A DNA stretch of 64,000 nucleotides from assembly GCA_030789695.1 (NCBI GenBank), contig CM061142.1:605315659-605379658 (forward strand). Direction: 5' to 3'. This document shows, piece by piece, positions 1 to 11,298 of this stretch (its first letter is position 1; every line of letters starts with the position of its first letter). The position numbers were made by a program, and so were the translations under genes. A model generated the notes under the pieces. That model saw only the letters and a program-made list of their open reading frames with translations. It was not told the origin of the DNA and ran no database searches. The stretch is from Scilla litardierei. Lineage: Eukaryota; Streptophyta; Magnoliopsida; Asparagales; Asparagaceae.

Positions 1-43
1 ATATTAGCACATTCATTTATCCTCTTCTTCATTCACTTATCAA

Positions 44-120
44 GTGCCTTTATGCACTTATAAAGTGGCTTTTTCCACTTATCGAGTGGCTTTTTCCACT
101 TATCGAGTGGTCCTTTTCAC
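44..120. repeat. Short hairpin-forming tandem repeat
   Basis: Three to four copies of a roughly 21-24-bp unit, each containing AAGTGG-CTTTTT-CCACTT, which can fold as a 6-bp stem. It lies inside the E1 interior. Confidence 0.6.
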
Positions 121-326
121 ACGAGAAAAGGTTCCCTTTGTGCACGCCTTCGTGCACGCGACATCTGAGGTCCGTATACCCTCATACATCCCCTCATGGG
201 TGTATTTATGTCGTCCATATCCAACAACCTTGTGAAGACCTTGGAAGATTCCATGGTGGCGCTCTGCAACTACTTTGCCCAGCTCGGGTGGATGCAGGAG
301 TTGTTCGGTAAGCGGGGACCCAGCAG

Positions 327-592
327 CACGGCCGGAGGAGCGATCTGGATGCTCAAACTCGGACGATGGGGCTTCGGCCAGAACGGCTCGGCCACGGTCG
401 GAAGAGCGGTCTGGATGCTCGAACTCAGATGGTGGTGCTTCAGCCAGATCGGCTCAGCCACGGTCGGAGGAAAGGTCTGGATGCTCGAACTTGGACAGTG
501 GTGCTTCAGCCAGATCGGCTCGGCCACGGTCGGAGGAGCGGTCTGGATGCTCGAACTTGGACGGTGGTACTTCGGCCCGGCTTGTGAAGAGA
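327..592. repeat. 66-bp tandem repeat, about four copies
   Basis: The marker CTGGATGCTC recurs about every 66 bp (near 345, 411, 477 and 543), with CGGCCACGGTCGGAGGAGCGG between. As 66 is a multiple of three, several frames stay open across it and give periodic but probably meaningless peptides. It lies in the E1 interior. Confidence 0.75.
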
Positions 593-3500
593 GCTCGGCA
601 TGGCTGGCAACTTGGCTTTGATCTCGGATTGTGCTGGATCAGATGGCGGATCAATATCCTCGGCAGCTCGGGGGGGAGCAGGAGCAGACTGGCTTCCTCC
701 GCGGCTCGACTAGGCGGCCTCCCATCAAGGTCTCTCCTCCATAGTCCAAAGCAAGAAGTCCCAGAGATGTGTGCCTCCGAATTCAGGGGCGGTGCCATCA
801 TTATGCTGGCGCCGGAGATCCTCCACTCGCATCATCAGTTTCGTCAGGTCGATCGGCAAGGTCGACAAATGGATCTATTTGGCGTCAGGCTCGATCGATC
901 CTGCTGGAAAGGAGGACGCACGGGGTGGCTCCGAATTGAGGCAGGATTGGACCTGTGCGAGCTTTGACTGGCAGGTCGCAGCGTCCTCGTGAGTTGGAGG
1001 AGCGACGATCGAAGGACGATGGGTGGTGAAGGTCCTGTCGATTAAGCTTCAATCACAGATCAGGCTCGGAAAGATCTTCGAGAAAGCTGATGTTGATGTC
1101 TTTGATGCCTTGGGGCTCGGAACGGGTCTTCAAAAAAAACTGGTCGCCGTCTCCGGAGCTCTGGAGCTCGGGATGAGCTTCGAGGAAGCTGCCGTCGACA
1201 TTGTTTGATGCTCTGGGATTTGGATCGAGCTCCGGAAGGTCGCTGTCGATGTCGTTCATGTTGTTAGGGTTCAGGAGCTCCGTGGCATTTTTGTGTAGAC
1301 TTGTTGCTGCCGCCTGATGCTTCGGAGTGTGGGCAGATACCACGGAAGCTTGGGGAGGATATCATCACTTCCTTCTTGATCACCTCAGTTTGGATGCGAA
1401 TGTCGAGCCTCGAGATGGGGTGAACAAGCTTCCAACAGTGTTGAGCATGAGTGGGCTCGGTTCTCAGCTAATGCACTAGCCGTGAGATGAGGGAGCTTTA
1501 GTCCTCGATCGTCGATCTTCCATCAGCTTGATCATGAGCTTCGGGTGTTGCTTTGGAGATCGAACTCAGAGCTTCCAACCGCCAGAATTTTGCCTGGAGC
1601 CTCGTTCACTAGATCAGACCTTGGTCAACGAGGTTGAGTCGTGGAGTCCCATCGAAGCCTCATAGCACGGATCACTTACGAGCCGAGGGTCGTACAAATC
1701 CGTGGCGAGCTCTGTCCCTCACTGATTGAGGCAAGAGGCAAAACGGCAGATGGTTGCCCACGAGCGTGGCCAGGAAGGTTGAACATCGAATGATCATGGC
1801 CATGAACTTTGAAAAAACCTCTGACTGCATTGATAAAACCGATGGGTAAAGGGAGCCGTGGAACTTGGTACAACCCAGCACTTGCCGAGATGGGAACTTC
1901 ATCGCATCTCTACCACACTGATATGACCCACAGCGAGACCATGAAATTTAAAAACCCCTCTCCTTTAACATTCCCCCATTAGGAATTTGCAACCTGGACC
2001 TTGCTAAAAGAGAAAGGACAACGTGATGGTATAGAAGGGAGAGAGTGACTCTGCCATGCTACTACAGCACGTCCATTCCAAATTGGGTTGCCTCTCCAAC
2101 GTTTGGGTATTCGGCCGGTTGGTGAGCCCGGAGGACGGAACTGGGCTCGCTCGGCATGGCGGCCCGGGCTTGGAACCTCCCCAAGATAGGCGCCCTAAGT
2201 TCTGAGATGGGAGCTCGGCTTGTACGGCACGGGAGCATGGGGCTCAATAGGATCGGTGGCCCAGTATGCTCGGGAGGGCTGCATGAGGATTCGGCAACGC
2301 TGCGCGCTCAAGGGGGGTGGCTCTCCGGGGACGTCAACGGCGATGTGCGATGTACAGAGACAATTGGTGCTGTCGTTCTCGGTGTCGGACGAGGCAGCCC
2401 CAACGGATTATAAGACCAAACTTGCAAAGGATCGAAGAGTGGATTAAGAGAGTATTTGTGATTTGCAATCGGTAGATAGAACCAAATTAATTAGTATGGG
2501 GGAGGGAGATTGAACGACCTTTTCGTAGCTCGGCGTGGAGGTCCGGATGCTCGGCATCGATCCTCTCAAGGTCTCGCTCGCATTCGTGTGCTGATCAAAG
2601 TGTTCCGAGGAGCCACTATCTCCCTCAGGCATTTCATCGATCAGTTTGTCGGCGTCACTTGACGTTGGGTTGGGATATTAGCAATTCTCACCAGCTCGGA
2701 ATTCTTCGCCTCGAGCCGAGGACATGTAGCCGAAGCGGAGGGTCCAACACCTGAGCGGAGTTGGTCAGGCGGAACTCAGATCTTCGGCCGCAGACAAAGG
2801 AGACGCCGACGCAGAATCCAGAAATCTCTCGTTGAGGCCCAGCCTAAGAAATGGATTTAATCGGCGTGCAAGAGTGATCTGGACGCCATTTCTACTCCAA
2901 CTTCTGAGATTAGGCATCAAGGTCTGCCCAACTTCCGCCTAAAATCATCGAAATTCTGACCGGATTCGAGAGAGCTTAGGGTGTTCACATCGGGCCTCCA
3001 CCGAGTACCGAGCTGGTAGCTCGGCCCCCCACAAGCACTGCGTAGGAAACTTGGGCCTCTATCGGAGCATCGCGTCGTGAGCCTCCCGATCTGCTCGACC
3101 TAGCATGGAAGCATCGAAGTAGCTTGGGAGGTGGAGATCTTTGAACCATGGATCAGACCTGCCATTGGCCTCGTCCCTATGCCGGATCAAGAGGCAGAGA
3201 TCTCGATCCTGGCCGATGTTGTCAGCGATCGGTGCCGGAGAGGGAGCTAGACTTGGATGAGGGGTTCGCCTTAGCACCGATCAGATCGATGCACCTTTGG
3301 ACGATGCCGAAGTCTTTGCTGAGAGGGGAAGGATCTCACAGGACCCTAGGGTCTTGATATATCTTCTGAGGCTTCGCAGCACAAATTGGGTGATAAGATG
3401 ATGATCCCTTTAACGAGTCCTTGCAGACCTCTCCCTTCTGTTGATCACCGCCCTCTTCTCACCAGTCCCGCGGTCCGCCGCCCTCTTCCTTTCGCGCGGC

Positions 3501-4190
3501 GACGGCGGAGGGTCAGGCGGGCCTGGGCACGGTGAAGGGTGAATCGCCAGAGGAAACCAGACCAGCGTCGGGGCCATAGGGCCTGGGGCTAGATCCATGA
3601 GTATTTGTAGCTCCTCGGGGTTCGATGATGTGGGTATCTGCCTGGCGGAGGGTGCAACGGATGGACTGGGCCCCCGACGGTAGCGAGGGCCGTTGACCAG
3701 CATCAGCACGCACCCTCAACAGCTCCGTAAGGTGGGTGAGCAGCGTCTCTTCACCACCCTCAGTTGGAAATCAGAGGAAGGTTGGCAGCGACGGCCCCGC
3801 ACGGAGGCGGGTCTAGTGAGATTGGCATCGGCCTTCTCTGATTCCACCCTCGAGATTTACGAAGACCTGCGATGCTCTCCGAAGATCTGCGAAGCCTGAG
3901 AGGAAGACCGATAGGCAGGAAATATATGTGATGCCTCCGTGAGCGATTCCCCCTTCGAGCCCGATCTCCTCAAGCCTGGACAGAGGACTTTCCCCTTTCG
4001 ATGAGATCCGAGCAATGGGCATCTCGCATAAGTCCATGTAAAGCTCGATGGGCATGTGAGCAAACTTTGCGGATGATGCCAACCAGCCCATCTTCTCGCT
4101 TTCGCCTCCCGTCTTTGTCTTGAGTGGAAGCTAGATTTCGATTTTGGGAATGAGTCGTTGCCGACGTGGTTCATGACGTGGATGTTAACT
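593..4190. other. E1 internal region without recognised genes
   Basis: GC-rich, CGA/TCGG-rich sequence with only short open frames on both strands. A minus-strand frame at 1053-1343 shows an imprecise internal repeat (motifs like DLPELDP, AHPELQS, TRSEPQG) but no family I know. No catalytic motif of a retrotransposon, no splice-supported gene and no RNA gene was recognised. Confidence 0.5.
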
Positions 4191-4191
4191 C

Positions 4192-4211
4192 GGTTCCCAC
4201 AGACGGTGCCA
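4192..4211 (-). other. E1 primer-binding site (minus strand)
   Basis: The plus strand reads TCCCACAGACGGTGCCA. Its reverse complement, TGGCACCGTCTGTGGGA, sits a few bases from the LTR edge at 4214, where minus-strand cDNA synthesis would start. The tRNA was not identified. Confidence 0.55.
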
Positions 4212-4213
4212 AA

Positions 4214-5361
4214 TGTTTGGGCGATTTTTTCACACAACATGTTGACAGTATGGAGGGTGCGGGGTCAACGCGGTCAATGGGGACACGCGGGACCCCTGTG
4301 TTGTCGAGGTTGTCACGTGAAACGGAGATGACCCGTGGGGTCGGCCGATGGCGTGTTCGCTTGAGCAGAGAGGCGCGGTTCTGTTCCTCGGCAGGCCGAG
4401 GGGTAGCCTCGGCGGGGTAACAACCTCTGGGATCAGTTGAAGGCGGGGTGGCTCGGTGAGGGACGCGCTGATCTTCGCGTCGGCCCGTCGAAGGGTAGCC
4501 TCGGCAAAGCGATGATCTCCTGGTGGTGGAGATGAGCAAACTTGGGGACGATGGCACTCGGCTCCGGCTGGGAAGACGCAGTGGGGTAGCCTCGGCATCG
4601 TTGGATCTCCTAGACCTGAATAGACGCGGAAGCTCGTCAGGGGGGGTCAGACCTTGGTTCCGACCGATTCCCCTCCGATACCAAAGTCAGATCTGGCCTG
4701 TTGGTTGCTCGATGGGATCGGGCTTGGTTCTCGGAGATACCAAGCACCGATCCTCGAGCCGAGCTGTGGAGGAGAATTATGTAAAGGTCGAAGAAGTTGT
4801 AAGATGGGAGATTGAGATACCTCTGTTGCGGATCGCCCGGATCCTCCTTAGATGATGCCAACCCCTTCCTCAAATAGGCGACTCGTCCTAATAATGTGCC
4901 ATGATGTGACATCATGGCCATCATTCATGAGGACGTGCAAATGGGGGAAGTGTTGACCCCCACTAATGGCGCCTGTCTTGATGAGGAGATGAATGTCATA
5001 AAGGTGGCCATGATGGCCGGGGTGATGGACTCGGGCGGTTGCCATATTTGGCGGGCCTTGATGGCTGGAGAGTGATGGCCATTAAGTCAGGCTATGATGG
5101 CTAGAGAGTGATGGTCATTTAAGTCGGGCCATTAAGTCGGGCCATGATGGCTAGAGAGTGATGGCCATTTAAGTCGGGCCATATTTTCCTCTACTATTGA
5201 AGTAGGTAGTCCTTTGGGCCTTCGCCTTGGGCGGAGAAGTGCGGCCCGCCCGTGAGATCCTTGGGCCGGGGTCCCAAGGCCGTCGCAGGCCGGTTGACCA
5301 GTCGTAGTTGACTTGGCTCTTCCAGGCCTAGTCAAAATAGTCCTATCAATTGGAATCAACA
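4214..5361 (-). repeat. E1 right LTR (5' LTR in element orientation), 1148 bp
   Basis: It begins TG and ends CA, abuts a primer site on its left, and on its right interrupts the TRG-1 gag exactly where homology to the TRG-2 gag stops. Its second half holds a small tandem repeat. Confidence 0.6.
5060..5185. repeat. Tandem repeat inside the E1 LTR
   Basis: Three imperfect copies of a block reading GATGGCTAGAGAGTGATGG followed by CCATTTAAGTCGGGCCAT. The unit is about 45-55 bp and of uneven length. Confidence 0.65.
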
Positions 5362-7628
5362 TATGCATTCCTATCATTTAAGCAACTGTTTTTAGGACCC
5401 CAAATGGTGTATGTTTTGGGAGTCCTTTTCCTAGTTGCATGCATAGTTGTTAGATTTCTATGTGGTGCATACTTCTTAGGAACATGGTTTCTAGCATAAA
5501 AATAAGGTGGTGGATAAGCATTGAACATATGAGGGTTGTATGCATGTTTGGGAACATGCATTTTGTATGAAACATATGGGTCATGCATGACATGTGGTAG
5601 ATGTGCATACATGTAAGAATGATGTGCATACATGTAAGAATGATGCGTATGAGCATATGGGTGTAAAGGAGCACGTACATGAGTATTTCTCATGTGTTGA
5701 TTTGTACGTGTCCGTGGGTGTGGAGCATAGAAGGTGTCTTGAGTATCCGCTTGTGAAGTAGGAACTTTCCTACGTGGATGAATGTTGGTGTACACGTAAG
5801 CATGGCTTCTCTTTTGGTTTCCACCCTTAGTGGGTTTCTTGACAAATGGAAGAGACGGTGAAGTGGTGACTTTCTTGGTAGGTTTGCTACCCATAGCGTC
5901 TTTGAAACCACTTGTGGATGCACTAGAGGATGGCCTCACAAAGTCTATAGTGACACCACTATTGGAGGTGCGAGCATTGGATGCATTTGCTTCCACAAAA
6001 CCAAGACCACCACGATGTGTGGCCGGAAATTGGTTTGCTAGCAAATCATCCAATTGTCCTTTTTCCTTATTGAATCTCATTATACGGGAGGACATGAGCT
6101 CATATTTCTCCTTAAGAGAAGAAATGTTGGTATCCAAGGTGGACACCCGTGCTTTGAGCTCGTGCACTTGGGTTTTAAGAGACTCATTCTCTAAACCCAA
6201 TTGTGTGTGTCGTGAAACTATATCACTATTATCCTTAGGATGTGTTTGATCTAGTTGAGATTTGAGGGTATTCACCTCATTTCTCAAAGTGACATTTTGG
6301 GAAGCTAAATTCGCTTTCTCAAGGGTTAAAGTATCAACAATGGTGTCATTGTTGATAATGCATGGAATGGATGAATTGTTAACATTCAATTTCTTTAAAC
6401 TAGTATACCTAAGCACTAAAGATTGATACCTAGCAAATAATTCTTCATTAGCAATACGTAATTCATCCATAGTTACCTCGGTTTCATCCATGTCGAAATC
6501 ACTTTCATCGGAGAGTGAATCTTCCCGAGCCATGAAACATATGTAGGCACTTTCACCCTTCTCATCATCGGATTCACTTGATGAGTCTCTACTTGAGTCA
6601 TCGAATGTACCAATGAGTCCTTTCTTCTTATCTCTCCTATTCTTGTCGGACTTGTGATACTTCGGAGCCTTTCACTTTTCTTTGTTTCGGAGCATTGGGC
6701 AATCATTCTTGATGTGCCCTGGCTTGTTACACTTAAAACAAAGAGAGGAAGTAATATTAGTAGACTCAAATCTTTTGTTAGAGGGAAATTTACCTTTGCG
6801 AAAGAAGCGTTGAAACTTCTTTGCCATTTAGGCCATTTCACCCAAGTCCATCTCATTTTCTGATTCTTCACTATCGGAGGATGATGAATTGGCGTTAAAT
6901 GTCAAAGCTTTCTTCTTGACCTCCGAAGGGTTCATCATAGCTCGAATCTTTAATCGGTTCTCCCATCTTACTTCGTAAGACATGAGAGTGCCGATGAGAT
7001 TCACGACAGTGTAGTTCTTCAAGTCGTTGACCTTCTCAATGGCGATAGCTCTTCGTTCCCATTTGGAGGTCATTCCCATTATGATCTTTCTCACCTTCTA
7101 TAGTTGGGTGTGCGTTTGCCCAAGAGCTTCCAGTTCATTGGTGATGTCGGTAAAACGTCCATACATCGATGCTATGCTCTCATTTTTCTACATGTGAAAC
7201 ATATCGAAATTTTGCACGGCAATATATAGTTTAGAAAGTTTTACCTTGTTCGTTTCTTCATGGGTAATGACGAGATGGTTCCAAATTTGATATGCACTCT
7301 TACATGTGCATATCTTGTTGAAATCATTCGGGTCCAACGCACAATGAAGAGCGTTCATTGCTTTTGCTTTGTTGACTTCAGCAGACTTCTCGAACGCCGT
7401 CCATTTTTCGAAATCCTCTTCGGTGGGCTCGATGTATTCCTTGTGGAGGGTTCTCCAAAGGAAAGCACTCCTTTGGAATGTCTCCATCTGGCATTTCCAA
7501 TAGCCGAAGTTTGTGCCATTGAAACGTGGAAGACGCACCGTGGATTGACCTTCAAAAAGAGTGGACGCTCCATCACGATCGTGATTGTTGTACGAAGTCG
7601 ATGGAGGAACATTGTTGTTGGATGCCAT
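5362..7628 (-). pseudogene. TRG-1 gag (Ty1/copia UBN2-type Gag with coiled coil and His-rich tail), broken
   Basis: Structural capsid/nucleocapsid protein of a copia-type element; it would package the element RNA in cytoplasmic particles. Starting at the ATG at 7626-7628, the protein opens MASNNN and has the copia Gag core (LPRFNGTNFGYWKCQMETF, then KSAYQIWNHL), followed by a zinc knuckle CFKCNKPGHIKNDC near 6700-6750. Next come an acidic Ser-rich stretch, a long heptad-like segment rich in Leu, Asn and Lys, and a His/Tyr-rich tail ending near the motif YTIWGPKN. One reading frame covers the whole protein but has four stops, at 7188-7190, 7098-7100, 6828-6830 and 6672-6674. The last few codons are supplied by the inserted E1 LTR. 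It is a dead copy. Confidence 0.8.
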
Positions 7629-7656
7629 AGCTGTAAACTTGCGCTCTGATACCAAT

Positions 7657-9486
7657 TGTAAGGACCCTGGCTATGGGAAAAACACTAGAAGGGGGGTTGA
7701 ATAGTGTTTATGCAATTTAAAAAGATAGTTACACCAATTTAAATTCCTAACCAACAAAATAGTGCGGAATAGAAATAAAACCAAAATGAAACAAATGCAA
7801 ACGCAGGATGTTTCAAGGGTTCGGATTACCAAAGTCACTTCCCAACTTGTTCCCAGTAATCCTACGTCCCTTCCACCCGGTTAACAACTTGATACTCAAG
7901 TTAGAACCCTAACTTGAGGTTTTCTTAAAACCCACTAGTAGAAACCCTACAAGTGAAATCGAAATACAGTCGATTGTCCTTGACTCCCACAACTTGAGAG
8001 CAAGCAAATCACTCTCACAAACTGAGAGCAAATCCATTAACGAAAGTTATGAAAGTATGAAACAAAACAACACTTACAATCACATATGCCTTGAAGTATA
8101 ACTTGAAGAAGAAGTGTGTTATATGTTGAATGACTCTCTTGGAAGAGAGGAAAGCCCTTTCTCTTGACTGCACCAAATGCCTAGAAGATATCTCTTTGGT
8201 TCTAGGTTGGAAAGCAAGAGATTGAAGATTGGAATTCTAGGGCATTAGGATTTGAGAGCTTTGATCTTGAGAGAATGAAAGCTTGAAATGATTTTGCACA
8301 AATGAGTGTGTTAGTTCATTAGCCTCTCAATGGAACAATAGAGGCTTCTTTTAAAGGTTTCTCAAACCCTTCAAACAAAATCAGCAAAAACCCCTTTGAA
8401 ATCCGTGAGGAAAAACTCAACGAATAGAATCTGCGCCCGCAACAGTCGACTGTTGAATAAATCACAGTCGACTGCTGCACAGTGACAGAGTATAGGTGAG
8501 AATTCATAACGGTAACTTACCACATGGACAGTCGACTGATGCGACATAGACAGTCGACTGGTGAACCAACAGTCGACTGTAAATCTTACTACAGGCGACT
8601 GGCCGTAAGTTGAGTAAGTTGAGGAAAACTGAAAAATGTTTAGGAGAACAGGACAGACGACTGATGAAGAGAAGACAGTCGACTGTTAATCTAAACAGAC
8701 GACTGTAATTCCTTCTACAGACGACTGTCAAGACCCTGAGATTTTTCAGAGAGTAGAGTCATCAAATAGGCTCAAAGACAGACGACTGTTGAAGCATTGA
8801 TAGTCGACTCTTCCATTGGACAGTCGATTGTAAATCCAACAATAGTTGACTGGCCAGATCAAACAGAGAAATAAGATTTGGGCTAAAGATAGACATGCGA
8901 CTGATTAACAAAACACAGTCGACTGTCACTTGGACAGGCACCTGTGAATCGTTCATAAGTCGCCTGTGGGAGTTAAAGCTAAGAAGCCCAAAAACTAGAC
9001 TGAAAAAGTTTGTGCATAACAGGCGACTGTAGAACAAAACACAGCCGATTGTTTTGAGAGAGGCGACTGTAAGTCGTTCAGCAGTCGACTGTTATAAACA
9101 TAACTTGCACAATCTAGATTGAAATGAATTGGAGTCTAAGGAAGGTTGATCTAATGATATCCTAAGACTTAAATGAAGGTGTGTGTGTGTGTGCTCCAAT
9201 AATCTTCTACTTCTAAGCTACATACTAGAAGAGAAACAAGAAAGTTACATTTGACAAACTCTCTCTTCTATCCAACGCATGAGCTTGAAGTCTTCTGGGA
9301 GCTTCGATCACCATCTACGATCTCCAATCCATTTCATTTGCTTTCAATGATCTTTGAGTGTCATTCATTGCAAGTAGATCTTCATAATAAGCTTAGGCAA
9401 TGGATTAACTGCAAATAGGGATTAGTCACAAGTATTTATGTTTGCTCATCATTAACACCAAGTAGGGAGAAGTCAAATACTCAACA
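7657..9486 (-). repeat. TRG-1 LTR, 1830 bp
   Basis: Starts TGTAAGGACCC right after the primer site and ends CTCAACA. The left third resembles the TRG-2 LTR in layout (ACCCACTAGTAGAAACC, CTCCCACAACTTGAGAGCAAG, CTCACAAACTGAGAGCAAA). The middle is a palindromic minisatellite, and the right part again resembles TRG-2 (TGATCTTTGAG...TTAGTCACAA...). Confidence 0.7.
8442..9092. repeat. Minisatellite built on the palindrome CAGTCGACTG, inside the TRG-1 LTR
   Basis: CAGTCGACTG and close variants (CAGACGACTG, CAGGCGACTG, TAGTCGACTC) recur well over a dozen times in about 650 bp, spaced roughly 20-50 bp apart with unrelated sequence between. Each is a perfect or near-perfect inverted repeat containing GTCGAC. 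The non-homologous but similarly placed array in TRG-2 is listed separately. Confidence 0.85.
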
Positions 9487-9994
9487 GATTGGGCCGTAAT
9501 ACATGGCTAAGGGAGCAAGTACGGCAGAGTGTAGAACTCTCCTTAGTCTTCTTTCTTCTCTTTCTTTCTTACATCTTCTATTATCTTCTATTATCTTCTC
9601 TCTTTCTTACATCTTTCTTTCTTACATCTTTCTTTCTTCTTTCTTTCTTACATCTTCTATTATCTTCTCTCTTTTTTCCCTTTTTCCCTTAGCTTAGGCC
9701 GGCTACCTTACCCCTCTTTCCTCCTCCTCCTTCAACTCAAAACCCCTAATTTCCCATCTCAATTAGAAGGGATTCAAGCTTGCTTCAAGGGAGAAGGAAG
9801 TAGAGAAGAAAAGAAGAGAAGGATAAGGGAAAAATCAAGTTTTGAGGTGGGAATCTACTTGGACTTGGAACTCCATTAATTGGTTCTTGTGATCATCTTT
9901 TTATAGCATGTTTTTACTCAATATGTGATAGTCAAATTTATATGACATGGCTTAATTTCACAAATTTCCCTTTGAAATTCTTAGCAAAATCATC

Positions 9995-10165
9995 ACCTTT
10001 GAAATTCTGAAATTCTGAATTTCGTATGGTTTTGTGCGTTGAGCAATTCTGAATTTCGTATGGTTTTGTGCATTGAGCAAATCTGAGTTTTGTATGGTTG
10101 TGTGCGGTGAGTAATCCTGAGTTTGTATGGTTGTGCGCGGTAAGTAATTCCGAGTTTTATCCAGA
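9995..10165. repeat. Tandem repeat of about 45 bp, four copies
   Basis: Successive units contain TTCTGAATTTCGTATGG then TTTTGTGCGTTGAGCAA, drifting to CCTGAGTTTGTATGGTTGTGCGCGGTAAGTAA. Confidence 0.7.
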
Positions 10166-11221
10166 ATTAAATTCTGAAAAAAAATTATATTCGTGTAGCC
10201 TTTGAAATTATACCCTAGAATCATATAAAATATGCCACTTGTCCAGTACAGTAATTAGGAACAAATATTCTATCTTTGCAACATGTCTATTTGATCTTCA
10301 GTTTTGACACAGTTCAGCAAAATTGACCTAAACACCTGCACACACAATGAAATTCTATGTTCTTGATCTCGTTGGAAAGTTAACAAGTGTATCTATAATT
10401 TCATCAAAGTGCTTATATTTTGAAATTCTAGCTAAAACATGCTCAAAAACAGCAAACTTTACAGGCCCTGAAATCTGTCTGAAAAACAAATTTGACAAAC
10501 TTCACCAAATAATTCACCATAAATCACATATATCAACTGACTTATGAAAATTGGTCAGTAAACGGAAAACACCCATATCTACAACGTTTTAGTTTTAAGT
10601 TTTCCCAAATTCCAACTGCAATTGCCTCAAAAACTACCCTCAATGGGACTGTTCTGTAATTTCAGCAAGCTGAATTCATTAAGTGTTGTTCTTACTCATA
10701 AATTGTGGTTATTTGGCCATCATTATTCTTGATTAATATGGTTATGTGGTGAAATGAATGCTCATACCCTTGGCACATGTAAATGATACTGTGTTTCCTT
10801 GATATGAATGACGCCCGTCATGTGTTCGATGAAATGCCTTAATGAAGGCAATATTCGGTAATTTGAGGAATGTGCATGTGTTAGTGTTGGCCTCGAGCCA
10901 CAGTGATGATTGGTAAAGGTAGAGGCTTGAATGGCATGGGTACACTGTATTTGTGAGTGGATGATGTGTTGTGAGAGAGGGCATGTCACGTAAGTGCATG
11001 ACCCTATGTCTAATGATGGACAGCTGAGGTGATATGCGCATACCCATGCCATCATGACCCCTAACGTGTCACTTATGATGTTAACTTATAAAATTGAATA
11101 AGTGTCAATCCTCTCTAATGAGGGTGAGTTAGCAAAACTCGGGTTTATGTGGGATTGAGTAAATTGTGGATATGATGCCTGGACTGAGAAGTTGGGGGAA
11201 ATGATTATGTGATATGTGATA

Positions 11222-11298
11222 TTTATACCCAGTCGCCTTTACCGGGAGTGGAGGGGATATTTAGACCCACTCGCCTTTACCGGGAGTGGAGGGGACAT
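11222..11298. repeat. Two-copy direct repeat of about 41 bp
   Basis: TCGCCTTTACCGGGAGTGG followed by AGGGGATAT or AGGGGACAT appears twice in direct succession in the gypsy-like LTR block. Confidence 0.7.

Larger units (their letters stand above)
1..5361 (-). mobile_element. E1: gypsy-like, apparently non-coding LTR retrotransposon (left part outside window)
   Basis: The right LTR starts TGTTTGGGCG at 4214 and ends ATCAACA at 5361. Immediately inside it is the reverse complement of TGGCACCGTCTGTGGGA, the kind of primer site that follows the LTR in many plant Ty3/gypsy elements and closely resembles the one in Tat-D (42501-42516). The element therefore reads on the minus strand. On its right it breaks the TRG-1 gag reading frame, leaving TATGC (5362-5366) as the expected target duplication; the partner copy and the left LTR lie outside the window. 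I see no gag, protease, reverse transcriptase or integrase motif in 1-4213, so it resembles a LARD (large non-coding retrotransposon derivative). An alternative is that coding parts lie left of the window. Confidence 0.62.
5362..9486 (-). mobile_element. TRG-1: copia-type element remnant with gag and one LTR
   Basis: From right to left (element orientation): an LTR at 7657-9486, the reverse complement of the initiator-tRNA-Met primer site TTGGTATCAGAGC at 7643-7655, then a minus-strand gag ending where E1 was inserted. No protease, integrase or reverse transcriptase is present in the visible part. It resembles TRG-2 in gag sequence, in LTR ends (TGTAAGGACCC... against TGTAGTGACCC..., both ending CTCAACA or close) and in having a palindromic minisatellite inside the LTR. 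The far LTR and any pol lie left of E1, outside the window. GATTG at 9487-9491 would be the right target duplication if the element is intact there; this cannot be checked. Confidence 0.7.

Noticed and set aside
1053..1343. Acidic 96-residue minus-strand frame in E1 with internal repeats
   Set aside because: Could be a remnant of an element gene, but no motif is recognised and nearby frames are broken, so it is mentioned only under the E1 interior.
9489..9697. Short frames rich in Leu, Phe and Ser looking like membrane peptides
   Set aside because: Translation of a TTTCTTTCTTACATC low-complexity tract.
10742..11055. Cys/His-containing minus-strand frames near 10.8-11.0 kb
   Set aside because: Two overlapping frames of similar length, no conserved motif, inside LTR-like sequence.
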